DNA from: Lachnospiraceae bacterium
GTDB taxonomy: Bacteria; Bacillota; Clostridia; Lachnospirales; Lachnospiraceae
Length of the DNA: 64,000 bases
Direction: 5' to 3'
Assembly: GCA_910574865.1 (NCBI GenBank)
Contig: CAJTDN010000002.1
Coordinates: forward strand, 1-64,000
In this document: positions 23,905 to 32,335 of the stretch, piece after piece
Layout: each line of letters opens with the position of its first letter
Numbering within the stretch: the stretch's first letter is position 1
Position numbers and translations under genes: made by a program
Notes under the pieces: model-generated
Seen by the model: only the letters and a program-made list of their open reading frames with translations
What the model was told of the DNA's origin: nothing
Database searches by the model: none

Positions 23905-24755
23905 AGGCAAATCTCCTTTCCGTTCAGCAGCTTTTTAAGGCGTTCCATTTTCTCCTTTGCTCTGGCTTTTCTGAAATTTTCCCCGGTAATGCGGACGGGG
24001 GTACACATTTCTGTAAGGCGGTCATAAATGCGGGCGTGGGCGGTGTCCTCCGGGTTCTGCAATTCCTCCAGCGTCAAATTTGTGGTGACAATCAGCGGCT
24101 TTTGGCTGCGGTATCGGCTGTCAATCACGTTATAGACTTGCTCTAAACCGTATTCCGTGCCACGCTCCATGCCGAAATCGTCAAGGATAAGCAGGTGGAA
24201 GCTGCAAAGGCGGGAGATATATTCGTTCCTGTCCTTGTAGCTGGCGGCAAGGTCATTGAGGATAAGGGCAAAATTTGTCATGCAGACAGGCACTTCCAGT
24301 TTCATAAGGGCATTGGCGATACACCCGGCAAAAAAGCTCTTGCCCGTGCCGACATTCCCCCATAACAGCAGCCCGTGGTTCTCCGCTTTCATATGCCCCC
24401 ATTGCTCCACATATTCACGGGCAAATTCCATTTGCGGGCATTTCCCGTTGTCATTGTCAAAATTCCATTCCCGCATAGCCGGGTCGGTGAAGCCTTTCCG
24501 TTTCAGCCGTTCAACCGTGTCAAAATGTCTGCGTATATCCTCGGCGGCTTGCTGTTCGTCAAGGATTTTCCGCTTGCAGTCACACGCCCGTGGGTGTCGG
24601 TCACGTCCGAAAAGGGTCTTGCCCTCCGGAAAGTAGGCTTCTTTGGGCTGGCGGCATTTCCCGCAGTATAAAAGCCCGTCCTCGCCTATGTAGTCCTCCG
24701 GCTCTGTTTCCTGTGCCGTGGCAAGCCGGAAAATAGCGTTATCATAATCACACAT
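23901..24755 (-). CDS. DnaC-like AAA+ helicase loader (E1)
   Basis: A 284-residue protein. A cysteine-rich N-terminal zinc motif (CGKCRQ ... CDCKRK) is followed by an AAA+ ATPase with Walker A GNVGTGKS and Walker B LLILDDFG, and sensor I in VTTNLTLEEL. DnaC/IstB-type loaders recruit the replicative helicase, so with the adjacent replisome organiser it may drive replication of the excised element. It is homologous to 37893-38750 in E2. Confidence 0.85.
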   Translation of the reverse strand: MCDYDNAIFRLATAQETEPEDYIGEDGLLYCGKCRQPKEAYFPEGKTLFGRDRHPRACDCKRKILDEQQAAEDIRRHFDTVERLKRKGFTDPAMREWNFDNDNGKCPQMEFAREYVEQWGHMKAENHGLLLWGNVGTGKSFFAGCIANALMKLEVPVCMTNFALILNDLAASYKDRNEYISRLCSFHLLILDDFGMERGTEYGLEQVYNVIDSRYRSQKPLIVTTNLTLEELQNPEDTAHARIYDRLTEMCTPVRITGENFRKARAKEKMERLKKLLNGKEICL

Positions 24756-24818
24756 AAAATCGTTCCTCCTTGTTCATGGTCTTTTACGCCCTGTTTACGG
24801 GGCGTTGTGTCTATGCGG

Positions 24819-25583
24819 TCAAAGGCTCTCGCCCTCTTTGTAGGAATAATCGGGGATTCCCTTTTTCGGCTTCCCCTTTGCCCTGTCATCAGCCGCCCAA
24901 CGCCGGATAGTGGCGGCATGGTTCTTGTATTTCTTCCCGCTGGAAGCGATATAGCCGGATAGGCGGTCTATGTAATACTCCCATTTGCCGGGAAGTTCCT
25001 CTTGCAGCTCCGCAAGCTCTTTTTCTGACAGGAATACATTTTCATATCTGCCAAAAGGGGCGGGGGCTGTCTGTCCTGTTTTTATCTCTCCCTCTCTCTT
25101 TATCTCTAACTCTATATCTATCTCTTTCTCTATCTCTATCTCTGGTGGACAAATGTCCGCCACATATGGTGGACGTTTGTCCGCCACGGCTTCCGGCAAG
25201 GCTTTCTGTTCCTGCAAAGCCCGCCTTGCCCGGCGTTTGCGCTCCCCCTCGGTAGAGGACTGACCGATTAAAAGCTCAATGTTGCTCATGTATAAAGCCC
25301 CGTTCTGCAACGGTTCTACAAGCCCCAGTTTCATAAAAATCTGCAAAGCCCTCTCCACTGTGCCGACTTGCTGGCGGGTGATTGTGGCTATCATCTGTGC
25401 GGTGTAGGGGATATTTTCGGCAAGCTGGAGCTTTCCCCCGTTTTTCAGTGATTTTAGGTACAGCTTCAAGAGAATGTTTGAGTAGAGCATACCGTCCTGC
25501 ATACTTTCCAGCAGCACGATAGCGTCCTCGTCAAAATAGCTCTCTTTCAGCTTTAGGTAATAATATTTGCGGTTGTCTGCCAT
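24819..25583 (-). CDS. Phage replisome organiser-type initiator (E1)
   Basis: A 254-residue protein with a winged-helix N-terminal domain typical of phage replisome organisers (KYYYLKLKESYFDEDAIVLL; ITRQQVGTVERALQIFMKLG). The linker is almost pure Glu/Ile/Lys, encoded by a purine-rich microsatellite (EIEIEKEIDIELEIKREGEI). A C-terminal DnaD-like segment follows. It probably binds the origin and works with the DnaC-like protein. It is homologous to 38747-39499. Confidence 0.8.
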   Translation of the reverse strand: MADNRKYYYLKLKESYFDEDAIVLLESMQDGMLYSNILLKLYLKSLKNGGKLQLAENIPYTAQMIATITRQQVGTVERALQIFMKLGLVEPLQNGALYMSNIELLIGQSSTEGERKRRARRALQEQKALPEAVADKRPPYVADICPPEIEIEKEIDIELEIKREGEIKTGQTAPAPFGRYENVFLSEKELAELQEELPGKWEYYIDRLSGYIASSGKKYKNHAATIRRWAADDRAKGKPKKGIPDYSYKEGESL

Positions 25584-25697
25584 TCGTTCCTCCTTTGGTC
25601 TGTTCTGTGGCTTCTGTTACGCAATTAAAGCGGCTTTTGTGGGGGTAAAGGATAAATGTACCGCCTACCCGTTGAGGGCGGTCAAAAAAGCCTTGAT

Positions 25698-26084
25698 TTA
25701 CGGGGGTTTGGAATATCCTAAAGCGTGACATTTATCCCTCTGTTTCCGCTTGCGCTGTGTGGCTCTGATTCTTTTCATGCGTCCGGCGCAATCCGGGCAG
25801 TATTTCCCCCGGTTGGACTTAGGGAGAAAATACCCGCCGCACTCGGTACAGCGTTTCCTGTCTGCCCGGTGGAGCAGGGCGGCTTCCAGTTTCCCGTCCA
25901 GCGGCAGCACGGCGGCAATGAACCAGCGGCACAAGAGGGAATAGCTGATACTCTGTACACATACGCAAGGCTCGCCGTTATCCAGCAAGATACAGTTGCC
26001 GTTATCGTAGTTGCAGCACTCATGCACAAGCCGACACGCCGCCCGGTACTGGCGGTAGTCCATGTATGGTGTTTTTGCGCCCAT
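25698..26084 (-). CDS. Cysteine-rich VLP domain protein (E1)
   Basis: A 128-residue protein with the family signature RQYRAACRLVHECCNYDNGN, then VCVQSISYSLLCRWF, AVLPLD and a C-terminal zinc knuckle (CTECGGYFLP ... CPDCAGRMK). It matches the Cys_rich_VLP family found in mobilizable elements of Clostridia. The role is unknown; it is close to the replication genes in both E1 and E2. Confidence 0.8.
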   Translation of the reverse strand: MGAKTPYMDYRQYRAACRLVHECCNYDNGNCILLDNGEPCVCVQSISYSLLCRWFIAAVLPLDGKLEAALLHRADRKRCTECGGYFLPKSNRGKYCPDCAGRMKRIRATQRKRKQRDKCHALGYSKPP

Positions 26085-26088
26085 GCCT

Positions 26089-26610
26089 TTAACGCTCCCT
26101 TTCCGGCTTCCTGTCCGGGTACAGCCTCCCGGCGGCTACGGCGGCATGGCTCTTTATCTTGATTTCTCCCCGCCCCTCGCTGGCTCTTGCGTTCTTATAG
26201 CCCTCATCAGAGAGGAAATAGCGGTGGCGTTCCCCCGGAAATCCCACGGGGCTGTCGCTGGTCTTTACGTCAAGGACAATCATGTGCCGGGTTTCGGGGA
26301 GAAAACGCTCCATGCCCGTCAAGTCATGCCCCTGCATTATCGGCTGTTTCGTCTGTGCCTTTGCTTCCGCAAGCCGCCGCCGGATAGAGTTTTCATGCCC
26401 CGCAAGGAAACGGGCTTTGTTGTCGGCTATGAACTGGCTGCACTCCGGCTCTGGTATCTTTTGCAGCTTTTCTATTGCGTTCTCCATGATTACCCTTGTC
26501 AAAAGGTCTTTAATCACGGGTACGGTTTCTTTCATGCCGCCTATGGTTTCCGCTTTGGTGGGTGCGGCGTACTGGTAAATCATTTCAAGCTCGCTGTTCG
26601 TAAATCTCAT
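26089..26610 (-). CDS. TTRAP-like transposon-transfer assisting protein (E1)
   Basis: The start is ATG 26608-26610 after AGGAGGTAGCACA. The 173-residue product begins with a TTRAP-like helical domain (MRFTNSELEMIYQYAAPTKA). A second domain follows, conserved in E2 (GHDLTGMERFLPETRHMIVL; SPVGFPGERHRYFLSDEGYK). It lies just after the relaxase gene. The assisting role in transfer is inferred from the family name and position only. Confidence 0.6.
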   Translation of the reverse strand: MRFTNSELEMIYQYAAPTKAETIGGMKETVPVIKDLLTRVIMENAIEKLQKIPEPECSQFIADNKARFLAGHENSIRRRLAEAKAQTKQPIMQGHDLTGMERFLPETRHMIVLDVKTSDSPVGFPGERHRYFLSDEGYKNARASEGRGEIKIKSHAAVAAGRLYPDRKPERER

Positions 26611-26635
26611 TGTGCTACCTCCTGTGGCTGTTTTA

Positions 26636-28276
26636 TTATCGCTCCTGTTCATGCTTTTTCTGCTGGCTCGGTGCGCCCCTCAAAATCTGCCCGATATTTC
26701 CCTTGATTGTCTGTAATTCCTTTGTTTTTTCCCGCTTCTCCCGGTACTCGTTGTAAAGCGTGTTCTTCTCCCGTGTAAGCTGCTCAATCTCCGCTTGTAA
26801 TGTCTTGGACGCTGGCAGCTTGGAGATTCCCTGTGCCTTGAAATACCGGGCGGCAGATTCAGAAATGATAAACTCGCTTTCATGCTGCTCACGGTAGGCT
26901 CTCCGGGCTTTCTCCGTTTTCTGCGCTTTAAGTCCGTCACGGGCTGGCTTGGTCTTGATGTACGCTAATAGCTGTTTCTGCAAGTCTTTTTTCTCCCGTA
27001 AAGTGCTTTCCACGGTTTTCAGTTCGGCGTGGACGCTGTTCAGTCCCGCACTGGCGGCGGTAAGGGCGGCTTCCAGTTCTTCCGGGGAAGAAAAGCCGGA
27101 TTCCTCGTATACGCTCATGGTCGCCGCCATTTGCTTCAGATTGTGCAAAGTCGCCCACTTCTCGTAGCCTTTCCCCTTGCCCTCGGCTCTCTTGGCGGCT
27201 ATGTCTACCATGCGCTGTACTCCGTCATTCTTCGGGGCATTTATAGCGGCTTTATTGCGCTGTAAGCGGTCTTTTATGCTGCGGGGGTATTCCTCTTTGG
27301 GTGCGGGTGTTTCGGCGGCTCTGGCGGCGTTCTGCGTGTTTATGGTGAGTGCTTCCAGTATGGCGGCACGGTCAAAATCATCACCTAATTTCCGGGCGGT
27401 GATTGGCTTTGTCCTGTCCGGGGTGAGATAGCTCAATCTTCCCCGGCTTTCCTTGACGGTCACGCCTTGCTGTAACAGTTTCCCGGAAAAGTCCTCAAAG
27501 GAAACGGCAGAGGACAGGGCGGTGCGGATTGTTTGTCGTAACTTCTCCTTGTCGGTTTCAAACTTGGTCTGTCTGGGCGGCTCTCCTGTGGCGGCAAGGG
27601 AAGCGTTCTCTTTATCCAGTGCGGCTTGTCCTTTCCGTTTCGCCCAATACTCACGCTCGGTGACACGGTTCTTGCTCCCATGCAATAAATCAATCTGATA
27701 GAGGTTTTCCCGGTGGCACATCTCCATGACTTCCGCTTTGAAATACTCCATAGCTGCGTCCGTACAGCGGTGCTTGCAGCCCTCCCTTGTGTCCGCTGGT
27801 CTTTCCATGTAGGGCAGTAGCGGCACTTCCGCAATCCGCAAAGAATTGATTACGATATGCACATGGATGTTGCCGCTGTGGTTATGCCCGTCCGGGTGGG
27901 TGCATACAAGGGCTTGGTGTCCGGGGAAATGCTCTTTACAGAACTGCTCGCCCAACTGTTGCGCCCGGTCTACGGATAGCCCATTGTCGGCAGCGTCACG
28001 GGGGTCAAAGCTGATGATATAGTGGTGGCTCTTTACGTCCTCCCGCTTTTGGTTCTTGCCGTATTTCAGATTGGAGCGCATACACGCTATGGCGAAATCT
28101 TCCCCGCCGCAATTCAGAGAGGAAATGCGGTAATCATCACGGAGAACAAGCCGCCCGTTTTCGTCCAGTGTAGGCTTCATGGTAAACTCGTCATGCTCAA
28201 AAGTTAGGTACTGCTCGGCAGCTCCATAGTCGGCATTTTTAGAGCTGATATGTTTGAACGTTGCCAACGGCTTCAC
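26636..28276 (-). CDS. Relaxase / mobilization nuclease of E1 (MobP-type)
   Basis: A 546-residue protein starting at GTG inside the end of mobC. The N-terminal relaxase domain shows the three-histidine metal motif HPDGHNHSGNIHVHIVINS and upstream HHYIISFDPRD. The catalytic Tyr probably lies near the N terminus (KNADYGAAEQYLTF). The C-terminal half is coiled coil (LKTVESTLREKKDLQKQLLA). It nicks E1 at its oriT and pilots the strand into a helper transfer channel. It is of a different family from the relaxases of E2 and E3. Confidence 0.87.
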   Translation of the reverse strand: MKPLATFKHISSKNADYGAAEQYLTFEHDEFTMKPTLDENGRLVLRDDYRISSLNCGGEDFAIACMRSNLKYGKNQKREDVKSHHYIISFDPRDAADNGLSVDRAQQLGEQFCKEHFPGHQALVCTHPDGHNHSGNIHVHIVINSLRIAEVPLLPYMERPADTREGCKHRCTDAAMEYFKAEVMEMCHRENLYQIDLLHGSKNRVTEREYWAKRKGQAALDKENASLAATGEPPRQTKFETDKEKLRQTIRTALSSAVSFEDFSGKLLQQGVTVKESRGRLSYLTPDRTKPITARKLGDDFDRAAILEALTINTQNAARAAETPAPKEEYPRSIKDRLQRNKAAINAPKNDGVQRMVDIAAKRAEGKGKGYEKWATLHNLKQMAATMSVYEESGFSSPEELEAALTAASAGLNSVHAELKTVESTLREKKDLQKQLLAYIKTKPARDGLKAQKTEKARRAYREQHESEFIISESAARYFKAQGISKLPASKTLQAEIEQLTREKNTLYNEYREKREKTKELQTIKGNIGQILRGAPSQQKKHEQER

Positions 28277-28634
28277 CTACTTTCTGCAAGACTTCAAACT
28301 TCAAGGCGGCAAGTTCCGCTGTGGCGGCTTGTACCTCTTTTGAGAGTGCGTTATAAGGTGCGCCGTACTCGTTCAGACAGCGGGCAATCTGATTCAAGTT
28401 GCCGCCGATTTTCCCGTACTCGGCGGTTAGCTTCCCAACGGCAGAGAGCAATTCATCATTGACCGGGGAAACGGTGATAACCGGGCGTATGCTTGACTTA
28501 ATGAGGGCTTGCCGGATAAATTCGGCTTGGCTCATTTTGCAGAGGGTGACACGCTCGGCAAACTCGGCGTATTCTTCCACGGTTAAGCGTGTCTTGATTA
28601 CCCTATGGCGGTGGGGCGTGTTATATTTTTTCAT
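28239..28634 (-). CDS. mobC: MobC-like relaxosome protein (E1)
   Basis: The start is ATG 28632-28634 (GAAAGGAGGTTCACAGCC). The 131-residue product has an RHH-like N-terminal part (VIKTRLTVEEYAEFAERVTL, MSQAEFIRQALI) and the MobC helix EYGKIGGNLNQIARCLNEYG. MobC proteins bind oriT and help the relaxase open the strand. It overlaps the relaxase gene by 38 bases. Confidence 0.85.
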   Translation of the reverse strand: MKKYNTPHRHRVIKTRLTVEEYAEFAERVTLCKMSQAEFIRQALIKSSIRPVITVSPVNDELLSAVGKLTAEYGKIGGNLNQIARCLNEYGAPYNALSKEVQAATAELAALKFEVLQKVGEAVGNVQTYQL

Positions 28635-28654
28635 GGCTGTGAACCTCCTTTCGT

Positions 28655-28770
28655 GGGTGGATTTTTTCAAGCGGCGCAAGCCGCAAAAGGCGGGCTTGGG
28701 GTGGCAACCCCAACAAGATTCCCGCAGGACAAAATTGAGCGATTAGCGAAATTTGGTACTGTGGTAGAAT
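28655..28770. other. Candidate oriT of E1
   Basis: Between mobC and the shell repeat lie the stems CGGC-gcaa-GCCG and TTGGGGT-N4-ACCCCAA (28696-28713), then AACAAGATTCCCGCAGG. Stem-loops just upstream of mobC-relaxase genes are the usual place for an oriT. The nick site cannot be assigned. Confidence 0.45.
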
Positions 28771-29097
28771 CTTGCTCTTAGAAAGTGGCGGCTTCCTCTG
28801 TGTGGGCTTTCCGCTGATACCCTCGACGGAGAGGGCGGGGATTGTGCCAGCTCTGCGGCGCCATTTCTCCCCCTAATACCTACAAAACCGAACAAAGCAA
28901 AATTGACGGTGATTTTTGAAAATTTCTCCCTATTCCTTACAAAACCACACAAGCCGGAATAGGCGGAGATTTTCGGAAATTTCTTTTGTTCTCCCTCCAC
29001 GGATAACTTTCAGATTTGCCAACTCAAAAAGCCGATTTCCCTTTTTCATGGCATAATACCGACGATTTTCAAAAATGCCAAAAATGGGCGCAAAAAA

Positions 29098-29124
29098 ACA
29101 GGAAACCTTTTTGCGATTTCCTGT
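29098..29124 (-). terminator. Terminator after sigma/HTH genes, copy 1
   Basis: On the minus strand ACAGGAAA and TTTCCTGT form an 8-bp stem followed by TTTTTTG. Confidence 0.75.
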
Positions 29125-29164
29125 TTCGGTGTGCCGCTTGCGTATGTACGGCGGTTATTCGGTT

Positions 29165-29377
29165 TTAGGTCGGCTGTTCATCAAAACGGAACTTGAACAG
29201 GGCAGCGACAAGACGTGACTTTATGCTGTCCTCCGTGTCCGGGTTGACGTGTCCGTTTTCAATGGCTGCATAGTGGATTCTCCGGCTGTAATACTGCAAA
29301 ACCTCGTCCACCGCTTCCGGCTCGCCCGCTGTCGCCCGTACAATCGTTTCATAAGGGATAAGATTCTGATTCCCCAT
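29165..29377 (-). CDS. HTH protein (Tn916 Orf8-like), copy 1
   Basis: A 70-residue protein (IPYETIVRATAGEPEAVDEV, then QYYSRRIHYAA) of the conjugative-transposon HTH type that accompanies small sigma factors. It overlaps the sigma gene by 29 bases. The second copy at 32133-32335 is frameshifted. It probably regulates the element; the target is unknown. Confidence 0.75.
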   Translation of the reverse strand: MGNQNLIPYETIVRATAGEPEAVDEVLQYYSRRIHYAAIENGHVNPDTEDSIKSRLVAALFKFRFDEQPT

Positions 29378-29807
29378 GTGAAAGCACCTCCATTTCTTTC
29401 CGCAGAAGCTTCAACGTCCTGTGGATTTGATACCCGGTTGTACTCCGGCAGCGTCCGTACATTTCCCCGATTTCCCACTGTCTGTAATTCCCGAAAAAGT
29501 AAAGGAAAATGATTTCCCGGTTCTTTTCCGGCAGAGAGAGCAGGGCGGCGGCAAGTTTCCCATTGGTGAGAATGATTGTCTGACCGCATATCGTGACAGG
29601 GTATTCTTCATAAGGTACTGTGAAATATTCATCTGTCGTGCCTAAAGGGTAAAACTTTTCTTCTGTGAGGTATTCAAGGGATATTTCTCTTTTGTGTCGC
29701 CTGCTCTGGTCACGCCATGCGGTAATAGCTGCATTGCGGATAACTACTTTGCAAAAGCCGTGGAACGTGTACATGATGTGTTCTTTGTATGCTTCTGTAC
29801 AAGCCAT
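29349..29807 (-). CDS. Sigma-70 family regulator (Tn916 Orf7-like), copy 1
   Basis: The start is ATG 29805-29807 after GGGAGGGGATTTTCT. The 152-residue product has a region-2-like start and a clear region 4 (LSLPEKNREIIFLYFFGNYR, QWEIGEMYGRCRSTTGYQIH). These small sigma-like proteins are frequent in conjugative transposons and can direct transcription of transfer or excision genes. It differs from the copy at 32307-32765 by only a few residues. Confidence 0.8.
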   Translation of the reverse strand: MACTEAYKEHIMYTFHGFCKVVIRNAAITAWRDQSRRHKREISLEYLTEEKFYPLGTTDEYFTVPYEEYPVTICGQTIILTNGKLAAALLSLPEKNREIIFLYFFGNYRQWEIGEMYGRCRSTTGYQIHRTLKLLRKEMEVLSHGESESYPL

Positions 29808-29863
29808 AGAAAATCCCCTCCCTCCCAAAAGGATATTGCTCGGTTTATGGTTGCATTTTCTTT

Positions 29864-30175
29864 CTAATTTTCATCATACGCATTTAATGCAGCTTCCAAA
29901 GCGTCCACTAAGGTTATTCCTGCAACTGGTAAACCAACTAATACTGCACTTTTCACTTCATTTCTTGAAGCCCCTAACTCTTTTGCTGATTTCACATGAA
30001 AATCTAAACCACTTATCATTCTGACCGCAGCAAGCACAGAAATATAAGCAAGCTCATGTGTCTTTCTGTCTAATGCACTCGCTTTTGATTGCTTCATAAC
30101 CATATCCATGTATGCTTTTCCTGTTTCCGGGGTTTCAGTCATAAATAAGCTAAAACTGTTTGTGACATTTTTCAT
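29864..30175 (-). CDS. Carboxymuconolactone decarboxylase (AhpD-like) family protein
   Basis: A 103-residue protein with the CMD fold pattern (ALDRKTHELAYISVLAAVRM; HVKSAKELGASRNEVKSAVL). The family normally has Cys-x-x-Cys before the His for peroxide chemistry. Here the site reads SGLDFHVKSAK without cysteine, so redox activity is doubtful. It lies in an E1 cargo set with a regulator fragment and a sigma factor. Confidence 0.75.
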   Translation of the reverse strand: MKNVTNSFSLFMTETPETGKAYMDMVMKQSKASALDRKTHELAYISVLAAVRMISGLDFHVKSAKELGASRNEVKSAVLVGLPVAGITLVDALEAALNAYDEN

Positions 30176-30189
30176 ACTGCCTTTTCTCC

Positions 30190-30390
30190 TTACTTGGTTA
30201 TTGTTTTTGGTAGTGCCAATCCCATTTCTGCAAAATTTTCATAACCTGCTTCTGTAACTACATACGTTGCTGTAGTTCCGTCTTTTAGCTCAATCCATTT
30301 CTGCAAAATCAGAAAATCAAATAGAGCCGCACCCAATTTACCGCCTAAATGGTCATAACACTTCTTTCCAGTTAATTCATAACTGCTCAT
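30190..30390 (-). CDS. Small regulator-like protein (C-terminal part of an ArsR-type regulator)
   Basis: A 66-residue protein (CYDHLGGKLGAALFDFLILQ, then KWIELKDGTTATYVVTEAGY). The CYDHLGGKLG pattern resembles the C-terminal domain of ArsR-type regulators, but the DNA-binding half is absent. It may be a truncated regulator or a small sensor partner of the adjacent sigma factor. Confidence 0.55.
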   Translation of the reverse strand: MSSYELTGKKCYDHLGGKLGAALFDFLILQKWIELKDGTTATYVVTEAGYENFAEMGLALPKTITK

Positions 30391-30456
30391 AATTCACCTC
30401 CTCATAGATTAAGATGATTATTCGTTATCCAAAGTCCCGGGAGAAAAGAAAAATTT

Positions 30457-31392
30457 TTAAACTTTTTTAAATTGTGAGATAACCATTTGATACCATTCTT
30501 TTCTCGGCATTTGAGCGGGTATTTGATGATAATATGAAGCTATTTTGCCCCGTATTTCTAAATCAAATTCGTATCCCTTTTCTGTATAATCAAGTATCTT
30601 ATCTTGCATAAACGCTTGTAATTCATTTCGGGTTTGAAAGAACTCTGCCCATGCTCTACAACGGCATGGATTTTCTGTATTCAAAAAATAGCAATGGCTT
30701 TGAAAAAAAGAATCTATATTCATTCTTGCACGATATAGCAGCCCTTTGACAGCTTTAGGGGTAATTCCTAAAATATCAGCCACTTCTTGAATCGGCAAAC
30801 CGAACATATCTATAAAAGAAAACGTAATCCTTTGATTTACTGAAAGTTTTCTCGACATAGCCAAAAAACAACCATTTCGCATACTTATGACATCTTCACT
30901 CGCCTGCACTTCCTCAATAACATTTTCCGGTGGATTCACAAGCAATTCTCCGTCTTTTTCCAATTCCTCAATGTTATCAACATACGTTGTTTTTTGTCGG
31001 CTATCTTTTCTTAATGACATTTTAAATTCATTGACGCAAATAGTATGCAGCCATTGCTTTACTGCTGTTTGGTCTTTTAGTTCGTCCAAATGTTTCCACG
31101 CCTTTATAAATGTTTCCTGTGTTATATCCTCTGCCTGTTCAGTTTTTCCTGTGAGTTTGTATGCAATATTGTAAATATATGTGCCGTATTCCTTTACAAT
31201 CTCGTCTATTGACACCCTTAAAACAGGAGCTTTATATCGCTTATCTGTGGGCTTCTTTGCACTTTTGGGTATTAACCATATACGGCTAATTCGCTCAACT
31301 CCCAGTATTCTATTTTCTTCACAAAGTTTTTGTACTCGTCTCTCTGATATTCCCCATTTTTTAGCTGCCTCGGAAACTGATATATAATCCAT
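30457..31392 (-). CDS. Fused HTH - ECF sigma factor
   Basis: A 311-residue protein. Residues 1-50 are a MerR/excisionase-type HTH (YISVSEAAKKWGISERRVQK, then LCEENRI). Region 2 of an ECF sigma factor follows (YNIAYKLTGKTEQAEDITQE), then region 4 (VADILGITPKAVKGLLYRAR). The C-terminal extension holds CYFLNTENPCRCRAWAEFF. The HTH part is nearly the same as the stand-alone protein at 48877-49065. A DNA-binding head joined to a sigma factor suggests site-specific recruitment; that is inference. The cysteines may sense redox state or metal. Confidence 0.8.
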   Translation of the reverse strand: MDYISVSEAAKKWGISERRVQKLCEENRILGVERISRIWLIPKSAKKPTDKRYKAPVLRVSIDEIVKEYGTYIYNIAYKLTGKTEQAEDITQETFIKAWKHLDELKDQTAVKQWLHTICVNEFKMSLRKDSRQKTTYVDNIEELEKDGELLVNPPENVIEEVQASEDVISMRNGCFLAMSRKLSVNQRITFSFIDMFGLPIQEVADILGITPKAVKGLLYRARMNIDSFFQSHCYFLNTENPCRCRAWAEFFQTRNELQAFMQDKILDYTEKGYEFDLEIRGKIASYYHQIPAQMPRKEWYQMVISQFKKV

Positions 31393-31436
31393 AGCATATC
31401 CGTCCTTTCGTATTTTCTCATGTTATATATTATATA

Positions 31437-31446
31437 CGTTTAAACG
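31437..31446. promoter_or_regulatory. Candidate operator of the HTH-ECF gene
   Basis: The palindrome CGTTTAAACG sits inside TATATA-CGTTTAAACG-AATA upstream of the HTH-sigma gene. A matching site (TATA-CGGTTAGCCG-AATA) lies upstream of the related HTH gene at 49103-49112. Confidence 0.55.
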
Positions 31447-31502
31447 AATAACACAATAATACATTTTACAAATAAGTTTTTCCAAAAGGATATGAGGAAT
31501 GA

Positions 31503-31730
31503 GAGAGATTCCGTAGTCGTCGGCATTGTGGGAATGTGTATAACTGGCTATCTCATGGAATTGTGGGTAACTCTGTTTGCAGAATGTGGGAAAGCTGCAT
31601 TTTAGCTTTTCCATGTTCTGTGAATAGAGTTATCCATGATTCCATAGCCTGTTATGCACATTTCCACAATGCTTGTCTTTTGGTTTTTGTTTTCTTTGGT
31701 TCGGAATAGTGTGGTGCTGGCGGTCTATCT
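31503..31730. repeat. Shell repeat A (copy 1) with 146-bp imperfect palindrome
   Basis: About 228 bp, repeated at 35146-35372. The inner 146 bp (31525-31670) form an imperfect inverted repeat whose arms start attgtgggaatgtgtataac and end in its complement. Repeated TGTGG(G/A)A and TTATCCA words occur within. There is no gene. It could be an origin, a single-strand origin or a recombination structure. Confidence 0.7.
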
Positions 31731-32066
31731 CTTGCTCTTAAAAAGTGGCGGCTTCCTCTGTGTGGGCTTCCCGCTGATACCCCCGGTGGGCGGGGCGGGG
31801 ATTGTGCCAACTTTGCGGCGGCACTTCCCCCTCTAATACCTACAAAACCGCAAAAGTCAAAATGGACGGAGATTTTCGGAAATTTCTTCATTTTCTTTTC
31901 ATTCCCCACACCACAAAAAATCAAAAACTGCCAAACCGGGCAGGAGATTTCTTTTCGCTTACCCTCCACGGATAACTCTGAATTTTGCCAACTTCAAAAG
32001 CCGATTTCCTCTTTTCACGGCATAATACCGACGATTTTCAAAAATGCCAAAAATAGGCGCAAAAAA

Positions 32067-32093
32067 ACAGGAAACCTTTTTATGATTTCCTGT
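32067..32093 (-). terminator. Terminator after sigma/HTH genes, copy 2
   Basis: Same 8-bp stem as copy 1 (ACAGGAAA/TTTCCTGT), followed by TTTTTTTG on the minus strand. Confidence 0.75.
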
Positions 32094-32132
32094 TTCGGTA
32101 TGCCGTTCTATATGTACGGTAGTTATTCAGTT

Positions 32133-32335
32133 TTAGGTCGGCTGTTCATCAAAGCGGAACTTAAACAGGGCAGCGACAAGACGTGACTTTATGCTGTCCT
32201 CCGTGTCCGGGTTGACGTGTCCGTTTTCAATGGCTGCATAGCGGATTCTCCGGCTGTAATACTGCAAAACCTCGTCCACCGCTTCCGGCTCGCCCGTACA
32301 ATCGTTTCATAAGGGATAAGATTCTGATTCCCCAT
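32133..32335 (-). pseudogene. HTH protein (Tn916 Orf8-like), frameshifted copy 2
   Basis: The sequence matches 29165-29377 but lacks 10 bases between two CGCCCG copies (near 32291). From about residue 15 the frame changes and ends early. The deletion between short direct repeats is typical of replication slippage. Confidence 0.85.

Larger units (their letters stand above)
28771..29822. repeat. Shell repeat B (copy 1) in E1
   Basis: About 1.05 kb repeated at 31731-32782 with scattered differences. It holds about 330 bp without a recognisable gene (28771-29097), a terminator, the HTH gene and the sigma gene. Only the copy 1 HTH gene is intact. Confidence 0.85.

Noticed and set aside
31652-31969. 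ORFs across the shell repeat (31652-31969 minus and 31654-31836 plus)
   Set aside because: They cross a repeat border and a large palindrome, lack ribosome sites and differ between the two copies. Treated as non-coding.
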